Positions 47,513 to 57,559 of a stretch of 64,000 nt of DNA are shown here, one piece after another. The number at the start of each line of letters is the position of its first letter. The stretch's first letter is position 1. The position numbers and the translations under genes are program-made. The stretch covers positions 137,965,648 to 138,029,647 of the forward strand of contig NC_066580.1 in the NCBI RefSeq assembly GCF_024323335.1, written 5' to 3'. Under the pieces are notes generated by a model. The model worked only from the letters and a program-made list of their open reading frames with translations, was not told where the DNA came from and searched no databases. The stretch is from Lathyrus oleraceus. Its lineage: Eukaryota; Streptophyta; Magnoliopsida; Fabales; Fabaceae.

Positions 47513-48732
47513 TGAAATTTTGGTATCAGATATGAGATGTCGAAGGTAATGTCACGACACTAATATCTGAGTAATGCAAACAGAATAAAGATACAGAATA
47601 GTAATGCAAGAGACACAAGCAATTGTTAGCCCAGTTCGGTCCAACTCACCTACATCTGGGGGCTACCAAGCCAGGAAGGAAATCCACTAAAATAGAATCA
47701 GTTTAAAGACTCTCCGTACACTTCAACAAGTTACAGTCTTTCTCACCTAATCTCTACCTGTGCAATTTCTACCTAAGCACTCTTAGATATGAGAACCCAC
47801 TCACTTCCCTTCAATCACACCTGTGATTTTAAACAACAATTCCTTGTGAAAAGAAAACACTTTTCAATAACACACACTTGATTTTACTTCATAGTTTCAA
47901 TCAAGTAGACACACACTTGATCTTGCTTAACAACTTTGATCAAGTAGACACACACTTGATCTTGCTTAACAGCTTTGATCAAGTAGACACACACTCTTGC
48001 TTACAACCTTTGAGTGACAAATTACAACCCACAAATCAGACCAATTCAATCATCTATGGATGACTTGAATGGCTTACAAGTCTCACGATTAAACAAGACA
48101 CAAACTCTTTCTCTCTCTCAGTATTTCGCTTAGTATTGGTTGTGTGTCAAATCAGGTTTTCCAAGTCCCTTTTTATAGAAGCTTTCAGTTGGGCTTGGAC
48201 ATCTTAAAAAACCCTAAAACTATTTTCCAATTAAATCTTCTCATAACAGCTGGTTAGATCTCTTTGAAAAATAAGTAAATCAGGTTGTAATCAATGATTG
48301 AATGCGCCTGCAAATCAGATCTTCAATCATACACAAATTGCCATTAAATGTGCAATCACAAAACACATAACATTCTCCCTGAATGTTCTGTGTACAGGAT
48401 GTCATAACATCGGGTCTGACATCCTGGAACAGTCCTGCATAATTGCATAATTCCTCTTATAATTTCCAGTAGGTACATACATATCAGATGCCATGACATT
48501 GTATATGACATCCTGAAACAATCCTGCATAATTATGTTTTCCATTTAAACTCCAGCAGGTACACAATATCAGATGCCATGACATGGTGTATGACATTCTA
48601 AAACAATCCTGCATAATTATGTTTTTAAACTCCAGCAGGTACGTACATATATCTTATGTTAAGACATCACAAACAACATCTTGTGAACACTCTTTGTTTT
48701 ACCAAAATTGCTGCCAACATTTAGAACCAACA
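47513..48732 (-). repeat. 3' LTR of the second Sirevirus element
   Basis: 1,220 bp; minus-strand read starts TGTTGGTTCTAAATGTTGGC and ends CCAAAATTTCA. It contains three 39-bp tandem units (47,875-47,991, CACTTGAT..TCAAGTAGACACA) and three longer units of about 75-85 bp with TCAGATGCCATGACAT..CCTGCATAATTATG (about 48,395-48,650). Confidence 0.93.
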
Positions 48733-49641
48733 AACTCCCCATTTGGCAAATTTTGGCTAAAACATATATCTGTCCATTTTGTTCACAAGAGAAAACACAT
48801 CAGTGTTAAACAACATAACAGCAGTTTAAATAGCAGCAGAAGCAAACACAATTACTAGATATAGCTACTAGTAATACACACATGCACAAGGGTACTTCTT
48901 CTCCCCCTAAATCTGTGCAACACAAACATCTCCTTTAACAATAACAGCATTCAGAATCACATTCTGACATCTCCTTCAACATGTTAACATTCAGAATTTC
49001 CTTCTGACATCTCCTTTAACATGTTAACATTCAGAATTTCCTTCTGACATCTCCTTCAACATGTTAACATTTAGAACCTCCTTCTGACATCTCCTTCAAC
49101 ATCACCTGTATAACACAGAGCTTGCACAGAACATCAGACATCTCCTCTAACATCTCAGAACAGAACACCACTCTGTCTTACATCAGACATCTCCTCCAAC
49201 ATCATAGAATAGAACATCATTCTGTCTTACATCAGACATCTCCTCCAACATCACAAAATAGAACATCATTCTATTCAACATCATTAGTTGTCATATGTCA
49301 TCTGTTTAGCCTAGCTAGCTACATCAGCATTGCAAATCTCCACAACCACATATTTAACTACAACTCTCCACATAATCACTTCTCCCCCTTTTTAGTCAAA
49401 ATTGACCAAAGGTGACTTAAAACATAAATGCTAGGAGATACAAACCATAATTATACACAGCTGTAATAGCTAAGATAATTAGAAATCCATGGAACTCATT
49501 AAGAGGCCAAATATTACATCAAGGCACCAGTAAGGACTGTCACAAAATACAAACATTTCAACAGTAACAAAACATCCAAGCTTCCAAAACAGTCATAACA
49601 ACATCCAGAACAACACACATGTCATCATAACAGGGGGAATA
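48733..49641 (-). other. 3' noncoding region of the second Sirevirus with tandem repeats
   Basis: Between the envelope-like ORF and the 3' LTR lie two tandem arrays: four 40-bp units at 48,966-49,110 (GACATCTCCTT(C/T)AACATGTT) and three 49-bp units at 49,137-49,283 (GACATCTCCTCCAACATC). The purine-rich CAAATGGGGAGTT directly before the LTR is the probable polypurine tract. A second purine run, AAAAAGGGGGAGA (minus strand, about 49,381-49,393), matches the first Sirevirus element's tract. Confidence 0.8.
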
Positions 49642-50425
49642 TCAACACCACAACTTAGTCTGATGAGGTAGCATCTTCTTTACATCAGATTCAGAACTGC
49701 CACTAGAATTGTCTTGAGAATCAGACCTCTCACTTGAGGTATGGGCATCTGTCTCCTTGGCTTCCAATTCAACAGCTCCTTCTGTTCCTCTTCCTAGGAA
49801 CTTATTGATTACAGTTGGGGAGAACCAAACACACCTTCCTCTCACAAACACCTTGCAAAATTCTTTGTTGTTCTTGTCAGAAATATCCTCAGGGATATTT
49901 ACCACAAACTCCTTCAAAACACTGGGGTAATGCACTAACAGTTTTCAATAAACCTGCAGACTTGATCAATTCCATAACCTCATTCACTTCCATAGCATAT
50001 TTCCCTGGTTCCTTCTCCACAACAACTCTCTTTTGTATAACAAATTTCCACTTGGCTGCACCATCTTCCAGATGAAAGGAAATGTTGTCCAAATGCACAG
50101 CTGCAACCTTAACAGGAGATTTTCTAACAGATTACCTTTTAGTAGTAAAGATGTCTAGGACATCGTCTTCGACATCATCTTCGGAGTCAGAACTTTATCT
50201 GACCTTTCTTTTCTTGACTTCCACTTTACTCCATGATTTAGAAGGACCTACAGCAGCAACCTTCTTACTGGTTCTGGCTGTCATCATCTCATCCACAGAC
50301 CTCCCTTTCCTGGTCTTCATTTTCTTTGTAACACTTGGTTCCAAGTGATGAAGCACGGTGTCATCTTCACCATCTGAGCTGGTAGTTCCAATATTTAGTA
50401 ATGATTTTTTCCATAAATGGGGCAC
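49642..50425 (-). pseudogene. Envelope-like ORF remnant of the second Sirevirus
   Basis: The minus strand encodes fragments of the Sirevirus third ORF: MTARTSKKVAAVGPSKSWSK near 50,280, then after stops KVAAVHLDNISFHLEDGAAK (near 50,100) and EVNEVMELIKSAGLLKTV. After a frameshift near 49,935 come LKEFVVNIPEDISDKNNKEF and VFVRGRCVWFSPTVINKFLG, ending with a Ser-rich tail. The N-terminal part typical of the first element's ORF is not present in the same form. Truncated and frameshifted, hence inactive; function of the family is unknown. Confidence 0.72.
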
Positions 50426-50481
50426 TTTCTTTTAAGTGGACAAACAATATTTTTATTACCTTTTCCACTCCACATTAATTG

Positions 50482-50883
50482 CTATAAATTCTCATGGATA
50501 CAAATCCTCAATTTCCCTCTTAAACATTCAAACTGATTAGCATCCAAAGCCTTTATAAATATGTCAGCTAATTGTATTTCAGTAGTAACATGCTCCAGTG
50601 CTATGATTTTCTCTTCCACAAGTTCTCTAATGAAGTGATGACGAATATCAATGTGCTTTGTCCTGCTGTGCTGAATAGGATTTTTAGAAATACTTATAGC
50701 ACTCAGGTTGTCACAGTACACTGTCATGACATCTTGTGTGACATTATATTCAGTTAACATTTGTTTCATCCAAACCAGCTGAGAACAACTACTTCCAACT
50801 GCTATGTATTCAGCTTTATATATAGCATAAACACCTACAACAAAGGCAATGTCAGGTCTACTTGATGTGAGATAAAGAAGACT
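50482..50883 (-). pseudogene. pol: RNase H fragment of the second Sirevirus
   Basis: The minus strand encodes the C-terminal RNase H of copia Pol. AEYIAVGSSCSQLVWMKQML leads into VYCDNLSAISISKNPIQHSR and TKHIDIRHHFIREL, then LADIFIKALD and a stop at 50,482. The first catalytic block (DADWAG-type) is missing: the end of RT is joined directly to the AEYIA block by a deletion near 50,850. Disabled. Confidence 0.82.
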
Positions 50884-51849
50884 TCATATCATGCTTCTGT
50901 ACAACCTTTGATCTACACTAACACCATTTTCATCTTTGGAGACTTTCATATGTGTAGGAGCAGGTGTCCTTTTATGACTTGCATTCTCCATGCCAACCTT
51001 CTTAACATTGTTCTTGGCATATTTGCTTTGAGATAGAAAAATAGAATCTTCTATCTGCTTGACTTGTAGCCCAAGTCCAACAAGGCTCATCTTAAATTCA
51101 GACTGCATTTGTCTAACAACATGTTCTACCATCTGAACTGACATCCCATCTTCCCTTGTATTTTCTTGAAGTTTTAGACAAAAATCTTTGAAGACTTCAA
51201 GCACATCAGATTTGTTATTGATCCAGGTGTATCTGGAGAAGTCATCCACCACAACACACTTCTTCCCACCAGGGCTTCCCACCTGCATAGGTACCATTAA
51301 ATCCATATGGAGGAGTTCCAAGACTTTGGTAGTGGTGTCATGTCTGAGCTTTTGGTGTGACATCCTTGTCTGTTTTCCAATCTGACATTCACCGCAGATT
51401 TTTCCTTCATCAATCTTCAAGTTGGGAATTCCTCTAACAACTTCAATAAATATGATCCTCTTCATACCTTTAAGATGCAGATGGCCCAATCTTTGATGCC
51501 ATATCTTCACTTCTTCCTCTTTGGCCAAGGTACACATTGAAGAGTAACCAGTTTCTTGAGAACTCCACATGTAGCAGTTGTCTTTAGACCTAACTCCTTT
51601 CATGATCACTTCATTTTCCTTGTTAGTAATCAGACATTCAGTTCTAGTGAAGTTTATATTCAGACCTTGATCACACAGTTGACTGATGCTTATTAGATTA
51701 GCTGTTAATCCTTTAATAAGTAGGACATTGTCAAGGTCAGGAACTCCAGAGCAATCCAGCTTACCAATTCCCTTGATTTCACCTTTTGCTCCATCACCAA
51801 AGGTAACATAACTTGTGGCATGGGGATGAAGGTCATGTGTCTGGAACAA
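50884..51849 (-). pseudogene. pol: Fused Pol frame of the second Sirevirus (pre-integrase, integrase start, RT end)
   Basis: One open frame of about 320 codons joins pieces normally far apart. First come the GAG-pre-integrase domain (YVTFGDGAKGEIKGIGKL, IWHQRLGHLHLKGM, CGECQIGKQ) and the integrase core start (LELLHMDLMVPMQ, VVVDDFSRYTWI). Near 51,150 it passes directly into the end of RT (MQSEFKMSLVGLGLQVKQIE, SQSKYAKNNVKK, VDQRLYRSMI). The second catalytic Asp, the Glu of integrase and the whole RT palm are therefore missing. The deletion kept the frame open. The start is set by a frameshift just after the protease motif DSGCSRHMT (near 51,850), which belongs to the upstream frame. It cannot be catalytic as integrase or RT. 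Confidence 0.85.
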
Positions 51850-53574
51850 CCACTGTCAAAATACCAATCTTCTTTGGCTGAAACTCTGAAGGAAGTGTGA
51901 GCTATTAGACTAACAACATTTGTCTTAGGAACTCATTGCTTGTTGACAGGCCTGTGATGTTTGGGTTTTGGTTGATATTGAGTCTGATGACGAACAGGGC
52001 TAGGATAACCATACAGCTTATAGCAGAAGGGCTTCAGGTGGCCAAATTTTCCACAGTAATGGCATTTCCATCTTTGATGTTTCCCTTTCTGCTGTCTTCC
52101 CTTCTGATGTTATGACATATGATGTGACATCTCAGGTTTTCCTTTTATATGGCTGCACCTAGGTTTGGATTTTGGTTTGCAACCAGTGTAACTGCACTCA
52201 GCCTTAGATTCATTGTATCCAATGCCAGATTTGTCTCCTGTTATTTGACCAGTCTGGAGAATCTTGTCTAAGATGTCAGATCCATTGTTAAGCATTCTCA
52301 CATACTTGGTCATCTCATCTAGTTTGGAGTTCAAGAGTACAACTTCAGTCTTTAACTTGGAGATGGTCTCCACATATTCTCCTTTTTCATTCTCCAGCTG
52401 AGCTATCACTTTCTTCTGGCTTTCAACTTGTATGCACACTTCTGCACTTCTATGACACAACTCTTTGTAAGTAGTGGCCAGCTCTTCAAAGGTTACTTCA
52501 TCATCACTTGACTCTTCATCAGAACCTCATCTTCCTGTCAATGCAGTCACATGATTTGCAGCTTCTTCTGTTTCACTTCCATCAGACCAAGAGGCAACCA
52601 AACTCCTCTTTTGTTTCTTGAGGTAGGTCCCACATTCAGTTTTAATGTGACCATACCCATCACATTCATAGCACTGAACTTCTTTTCCTTCTTTGGGCTT
52701 TTCTGCAGACCTTGTTCTTCTTCCAAAATTGTTGGATTTACTGATGTCAGATGCGATGTTCTTGACATTGGCCTTGGATCTTATATCTATCTTTTTCATA
52801 AGTCTGTTGAACTGTCTTCCCAGCATTGCTACCTCATTTTCTAGATCTTCATCAATATCTTGACCACCTTCCTCATCTTCCCCTTCAGTGTTTGACATGA
52901 ATGTTATGCTCTTGGCTTTCTTTTCAGATTCATCACATATTCTCATCTCAAATGTTTGGAGGGATCCAATTAGTTCATCAACTCTAATATTTGAGATGTC
53001 TTGAGATTCTTCTATGGGGTGTCACCTTCATAGCAAATCTCTTAGGGAGTGACCTGAGTATTTTCCTTACTAACTTTTCATCTGTCATCTTCTCTCCCAG
53101 AGCTCCAGAGGCATTGGCAATTTCAAGGATACTCATATGAAATTCATGAATATTTTCATCTTCTTTCATCCTCAAGTTTTCAAACTTGGTGGTGAGCAGT
53201 TGTAGCCTAGACATTTTCACTCTAAAGGTACCTTCATGAGTGGTTTTGAGAATGTCTTAAGCATCTTTAGCCACTTCACAGTTGTTTATCAATCTGAAGA
53301 TGTTCTTGTCTACTCCATTGAAGATGGCATTCAATGCTTTAGAATTTCCAAGGGCAAGATCCTCCTCCTCCTTGGACCATTGTTCTTCAGGCTTCTTATC
53401 AGTAGTGGCTTCTCCTTCCTTAGTAATTACTAGATGTTCCCAGCCTGTTAACACATCCTTCCAAGCCTTATTATCAAGAGATTTTAGGAAAGCTACCATT
53501 CGAGGTTTCCAATAGTCATAGTTAGATCCATCCAAAATTGGTGGCCTGTGAACAGATCCTCCATCTCTCTCCAT
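51850..53574 (-). pseudogene. gag: gag and protease start of the second Sirevirus
   Basis: Minus strand, broken frames. Gag starts at 53,574 with MERDGGSVHRPPILDGSNYD and the YWKPRMVAFLKSLD block. It goes on at 53,220-52,984 (LQLLTTKFENLRMKEDENIH, LVRKILRSLPKRF) and 52,946-52,527, with an acidic patch and the CCHC knuckle CYECDGYGHIKTEC. A coiled coil follows at 52,460-52,110 (LENEKGEYVETISKLKTEVV). The protease motif WYFDSGCSRHMT is at about 51,890-51,850. Frameshifts or stops near 53,250, 52,980 and 52,525 break it. The start ATG lies 54 bp downstream of the primer-binding site. Confidence 0.85.
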
Positions 53575-53627
53575 ACTACCAGAAAGTATTGTCCCTAGAT
53601 CTCACCCAGAACCAGAGCAAGATGCCT

Positions 53628-53639
53628 ACTCTGATACCA
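53628..53639 (-). other. Primer-binding site, initiator tRNA-Met
   Basis: The minus strand reads TGGTATCAGAGT next to the 5' LTR end at 53,642, fixing the element's orientation. Confidence 0.9.
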
Positions 53640-53641
53640 AT

Positions 53642-54863
53642 TGAAATTTTGGTATCAGATATGAGATGTCGAAGGTAATGTCATGACACTAATATCTGAG
53701 TAATGCAAACAGGATAAAGATAGAGAATAGTAATGCAAGAGACACAAGCAATTGTTAACCCAGTTCGGTCTAACTCACCTACATCTGGGGACTACCAAGC
53801 CAGGAAGGAAATCCACTAAAATAGAATCAGTTCAAAGACTCTCCGTACACTTCAACAAGTTACAGTCTTTCTCACTTAATCTCTACCCGTGCAATTTCTA
53901 TCTAAGCACTCTTAGATATGAGAACCCACTCACTTCCCTTCAATCACACATGTGATTTTAAACAACAATTCCTTTTGAAAAGAAAACACTTTTCAATAAC
54001 ACACACTTGATTTTACTTCACAGTTTCAATCAAGTAGACACACACTTGATCTTGCTTAACAACTTTGATCAAGTAGACACACACTTGGTCTTGCTTAACA
54101 GCTTTGATCAAGTAGACACACACTCTTGCTTACAAGCTTTGAGTGACAAATTACAATCCACAAATCAGACCAATTCAATCATCTATGAATGACTTGAATG
54201 GCTTACAAGTCTCACGACTAAACAAGACACAAACCCTTTCTCTCTCTCTCAGTATTTCGCTCAGTATTGGTTGTGTGTCAAATCAGGTTTTCCAAGTCCC
54301 TTTTCATAAAAGCTTTCAGCTGGGCTTGGACATCTTAAAAAACCCTAAAACTATTTTCCAATTAAATCTTCTCATAACAGCTGGTTAGATCTCTTTGAAA
54401 AATAAGTAAATCAGGTTGTAATCAATGATTGAATGCGCCTGTAAATCAGATCTTCAATCATACACAAATTGCCATTAAATGCGCAATCACAAAACACATA
54501 ACATTCTCCCTGAATGTTCTGTGTACAGGATGTCATGACATCGGGTATGACATCCTGGAACAGTCCTGCATAATTGCATAATTCCTCTTATAATTTCCAG
54601 TAGGTACATACATATCAGATGCCATGACATTGTATATGACATCCTGAAACAATCCTACATAATTATGTTTTCCATTTAAACTCCAGCAGGTACACAATAT
54701 CAGATGTCATGACATGGTGTATGACATTCTGAAACAATCTTGCATAATTATGTTTTTAAACTCCAGCAGGTACATACAGATATCTTATGTTAAGACATCA
54801 CAAACAACATCTTGTGAACATTCTTTGTTTTACCAAAATTGCTGCCAACATTTAGAACCAACA
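53642..54863 (-). repeat. 5' LTR of the second Sirevirus element
   Basis: 1,222 bp, direct copy of 47,513-48,732 with scattered substitutions; it carries the same three 39-bp units (54,004-54,120). The minus-strand start TGTTGGTTCTAAATGTTGGC is next to the target-site copy GCCAT. Confidence 0.93.
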
Positions 54864-55922
54864 GCCATCTATCTTCTTGTTCCAAGTTCTTTGAGCTTAT
54901 TTAAGTCTGCATGGCTTTATGCAGCCTGTACACTTTTCTTTCTTCGCCATGTTTCACAAATCCAACTGGTTGTGCAACATAAACTTCTTCTTCTAAGGGG
55001 TCATTAAGGAATGTACATTTCACATCCATCTGAAACATTTGCAGTTGTTCATGTTTGCTAGATCAACAACCAACCTGATTGTTTCGATCCTAGCAACAGG
55101 TGCAAAAACTTCGTCGAAGTCGATTCCTTCTTTCTGAATAAATCCTTTCGCCATAACCCTCGCCTTGTGTCGAGTCACTTCTCCTATGGGATTCAACTTC
55201 ACCTTGTATACCCACTTCACGTTGATTGCCTTCTTATCTTAGGGCAATTCGACAAGTGACCAAGTGTTGTTGACTTCGATTGACTTCAGCTCTTCGTCCA
55301 TTGCTTTCATCCACTTCGAATCTTTCAATACCTCAACTGCATTGACAGGTTCGACGTCTGCGTAGAAAGCATAATGTATCAGCTCACCTTTTTCATTGAC
55401 CATATCATCTGATGCAATCACACATTCTTGCAATCTTGCAGGCACGTGTCTTGTTCTCTGAGGTCTGCTTAGGCCTGCTTCACCTCTGACTTCTTCCTGT
55501 CGAACTTCTCTTTCGACTTCACTAGTTGGTTCATCACAAAAGATTCTCACTTAATCTTTCTTGACATTATTAGTCCAATCTGACTCCTTAAGCTCATCTA
55601 TGATCACGTCCCTGCTGATCACTACTTACTTATTCACTGGGTCGAACAACTTGTATCCTCTAGTCGAATGGTATCTTATCAGGATCATCTGACTCGACTT
55701 GTCATCAAGTTTTCTTCTCAACTGATCTGGCACATGTCTATGTGCTATAGATCCAAACACCCCGAGATGACTCAAGCTAGGCTTTACACCAGACCAACAT
55801 TCTTCTGGCATGATTCCTTCTAGCTTCTTTGTCAGACATCTGTTCAGGATATATGTCACAATCGACACAGCTTTTCCCCATAATTCTTTTGGTAGATGCT
55901 TGCATTTCAACATACTTCTTGT
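54864..55922 (-). pseudogene. pol: Integrase C-terminus and RT start of the minus-strand copia element
   Basis: Minus strand. The segment at 55,913-55,626 holds the integrase C-terminal region (LPKELWGKAVSIVTYILNRC, HVPDQLRRKLDDKSSQMILI). A stop separates it from 55,550-55,239 (acidic linker, GLSRPQRTRHVPARLQ, KWMKAMDEELKSIEVNNTWS). Next, at 55,220-55,020, is the RT start ([40 protein letters not shown]). RT continues near 55,030-54,869 ([20 protein letters not shown]) up to the nested insertion. It is the upstream part of the same Pol as 46,443-47,510. Stops near 55,615 and 55,230 and a shift near 55,020 disable it. The frame ends abruptly at about 55,920. Confidence 0.85.
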
Positions 55923-56395
55923 TGGTGTAAGCCCTAGAGGCCAATACTTTTGGTACTTGTATCGAATTATTTATTAATAATAAAAAGCTTTTTCTTTATT
56001 ATGTTTGTCTAATAAAATCCCTAGAATAGATAGTTCGTTTAATGTATCAAGTGTGACTTAATCATGAGATCACATTAAACATAAGGACATCATTCTTAAA
56101 GTATCCATAGTCGAGCTTTATTGTAAAGTGGGATAACATTAAAGCATTAAGACTATTATGTATATAGACTGATGATCACATCTCATGGATCATGGATAAA
56201 GAGTTATCAAGTCTTAAACATAGGTATGAATATTAAGAGTAATATTTATACTGGATTGACCCGCTATGAGAATACTATATAGAATGTTATGCAAAGTGTC
56301 ATAAGTTATTCTCATGGTGATAATGGTGTATACCACTCTTCGACCTGAAACCACTATGGACCCTAGATGTAGAGTCGAGTGCCCCATTTGAAGTT
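55923..56395 (+). repeat. Unidentified LTR-like head
   Basis: Starting at TGGTGTAAGCCCTAGAGGCC (or at the TG three bases further) the sequence breaks the copia integrase abruptly, which suggests the end of an inserted element. It is noncoding and AT-rich up to about GTCGAGTGCCCCA at 56,390. No matching second end was found in the window, so family and right boundary are open. Confidence 0.4.
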
Positions 56396-57559
56396 AAAAA
56401 TACTTTTTGAAAATAAATAAGTTCTAATTGCTTTTAAAGTGCTCTCGCTACTTTTAAAATCAATGCCTAGTGTTTGTTATCCAGTTCGACCCTCATGCTC
56501 TCGCGATTGTCGGTTCTAACCTTAGTTAATTTCCCACTCTCGTGGCAAAATCATATTAAATAGCTTCTCACTCTCGTGACAAAGTTAATTAAATTCAAAT
56601 TAAAAACCACAGCTAGAAAGAGTATTTGAGAAAAGAAGTTTACACCGATTATTATTAAATTCCGTCTAATTAAATTGTTTACATACCGATACTGGTAATT
56701 TAGCCAGACATGTTAAATAATGCAAACACAGACGAACAAAAACAATTTAACAATAAAGCAAACATGATTATTTAATAATAAAGCAATAATAATAATTGAA
56801 TAGAAAACCTGGAACTTTGATTAATTGAATATGCTGAATCTTGAAGTATTTGAGCAGTCATCCACAGGTCGGTAGGATTCTGCTTCTTTAAAACAAATGC
56901 TTAAACTAAACTAACTAAGTTGCAGTAATTCTCCAATGTAGGAAACTACTGCTTTTGGCTAATTGAAACACGGAAAGGAAAAAGGAAAAAAAAATCAAAG
57001 CTCTGAATGGAAAAGTAAACAAATTGCAGTCAAAGAAAATAATGCTTGCTGAAGAAAAATAACGTGAAAACAAAATTGCAGGAGCGAAAAAGGCAGAGAG
57101 ATAGGATGAGAGAGAGAGAGAGAGAGACCAGAAGTTTCCAACTTCCATTCTTTTATAATCCCTCTTGGTCTTCGTGCTTGAGAAAAGTAAGGAGGACTTA
57201 GTTAAGGGAGGGATTCACGGGAAGGTGGTTTAAGGAGTAAAGACTGGGGCGACGTGGATCACTTCTGTTTGAAACCCATTACGCTGACTTTGCATACATG
57301 ACGGTCGTATGGACTTGTGGCGTTCGTCACAATCAAGGGTAGCGTGACGATCATAATGGGGGTGTGTGACGTTCATCACATTCACAAAATTCATATTTTC
57401 TGATTTTTCTACTGTTTCTCTTCTGTTTCTTCTTTTCCTTCCTTTTCTATACTTTGCTCATTTAAGCATGGGAATTGAAATACCCGCGCAAATAACTCGA
57501 ACACTTGCGGAATAATCGGAATATAAATGAAAACGGTACGATTTTTGAATGTAAATCAA
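56396..57559. other. Noncoding repeat-derived stretch
   Basis: No gene recognised. It contains CTCTCG(C/T)G phrases (56,470-56,580), a GA microsatellite (about 57,108-57,126), and four units resembling GTGACG(A/T)TCGTCAC at 57,300-57,380. Confidence 0.4.

Larger units (their letters stand above)
47513..54863 (-). mobile_element. Second Sirevirus-type copia element, internally deleted
   Basis: A 7,351-bp element in minus orientation with LTRs 53,642-54,863 (5') and 47,513-48,732 (3') and target-site duplication GCCAT (47,508-47,512 and 54,864-54,868). It has a tRNA-Met primer-binding site, gag, a protease scar, integrase start, RNase H and an envelope-like ORF. Most of the integrase core and the RT are missing, so it is nonautonomous. 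The envelope-like ORF puts it in the Sirevirus lineage. Its LTRs are unrelated in sequence to those of the first Sirevirus element and differ from each other by scattered substitutions, visibly more than the first pair. Confidence 0.93.
45960..55922 (-). mobile_element. Minus-strand Ty1/copia element, 3' part, interrupted by a nested Sirevirus
   Basis: On the minus strand this element has its 3' LTR at 46,453-45,960. Upstream of that are RNase H (46,928-46,446), the RT end (47,486-46,938) and, beyond the nested element 47,513-54,863, the RT start and integrase C-terminus (54,869-55,913). The target-site duplication GCCAT around the nested element shows the two pieces were once joined. The rest (integrase core, protease, gag, 5' LTR) is absent from the window; similarity ends near 55,920 where another LTR-like sequence begins. 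Confidence 0.85.
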
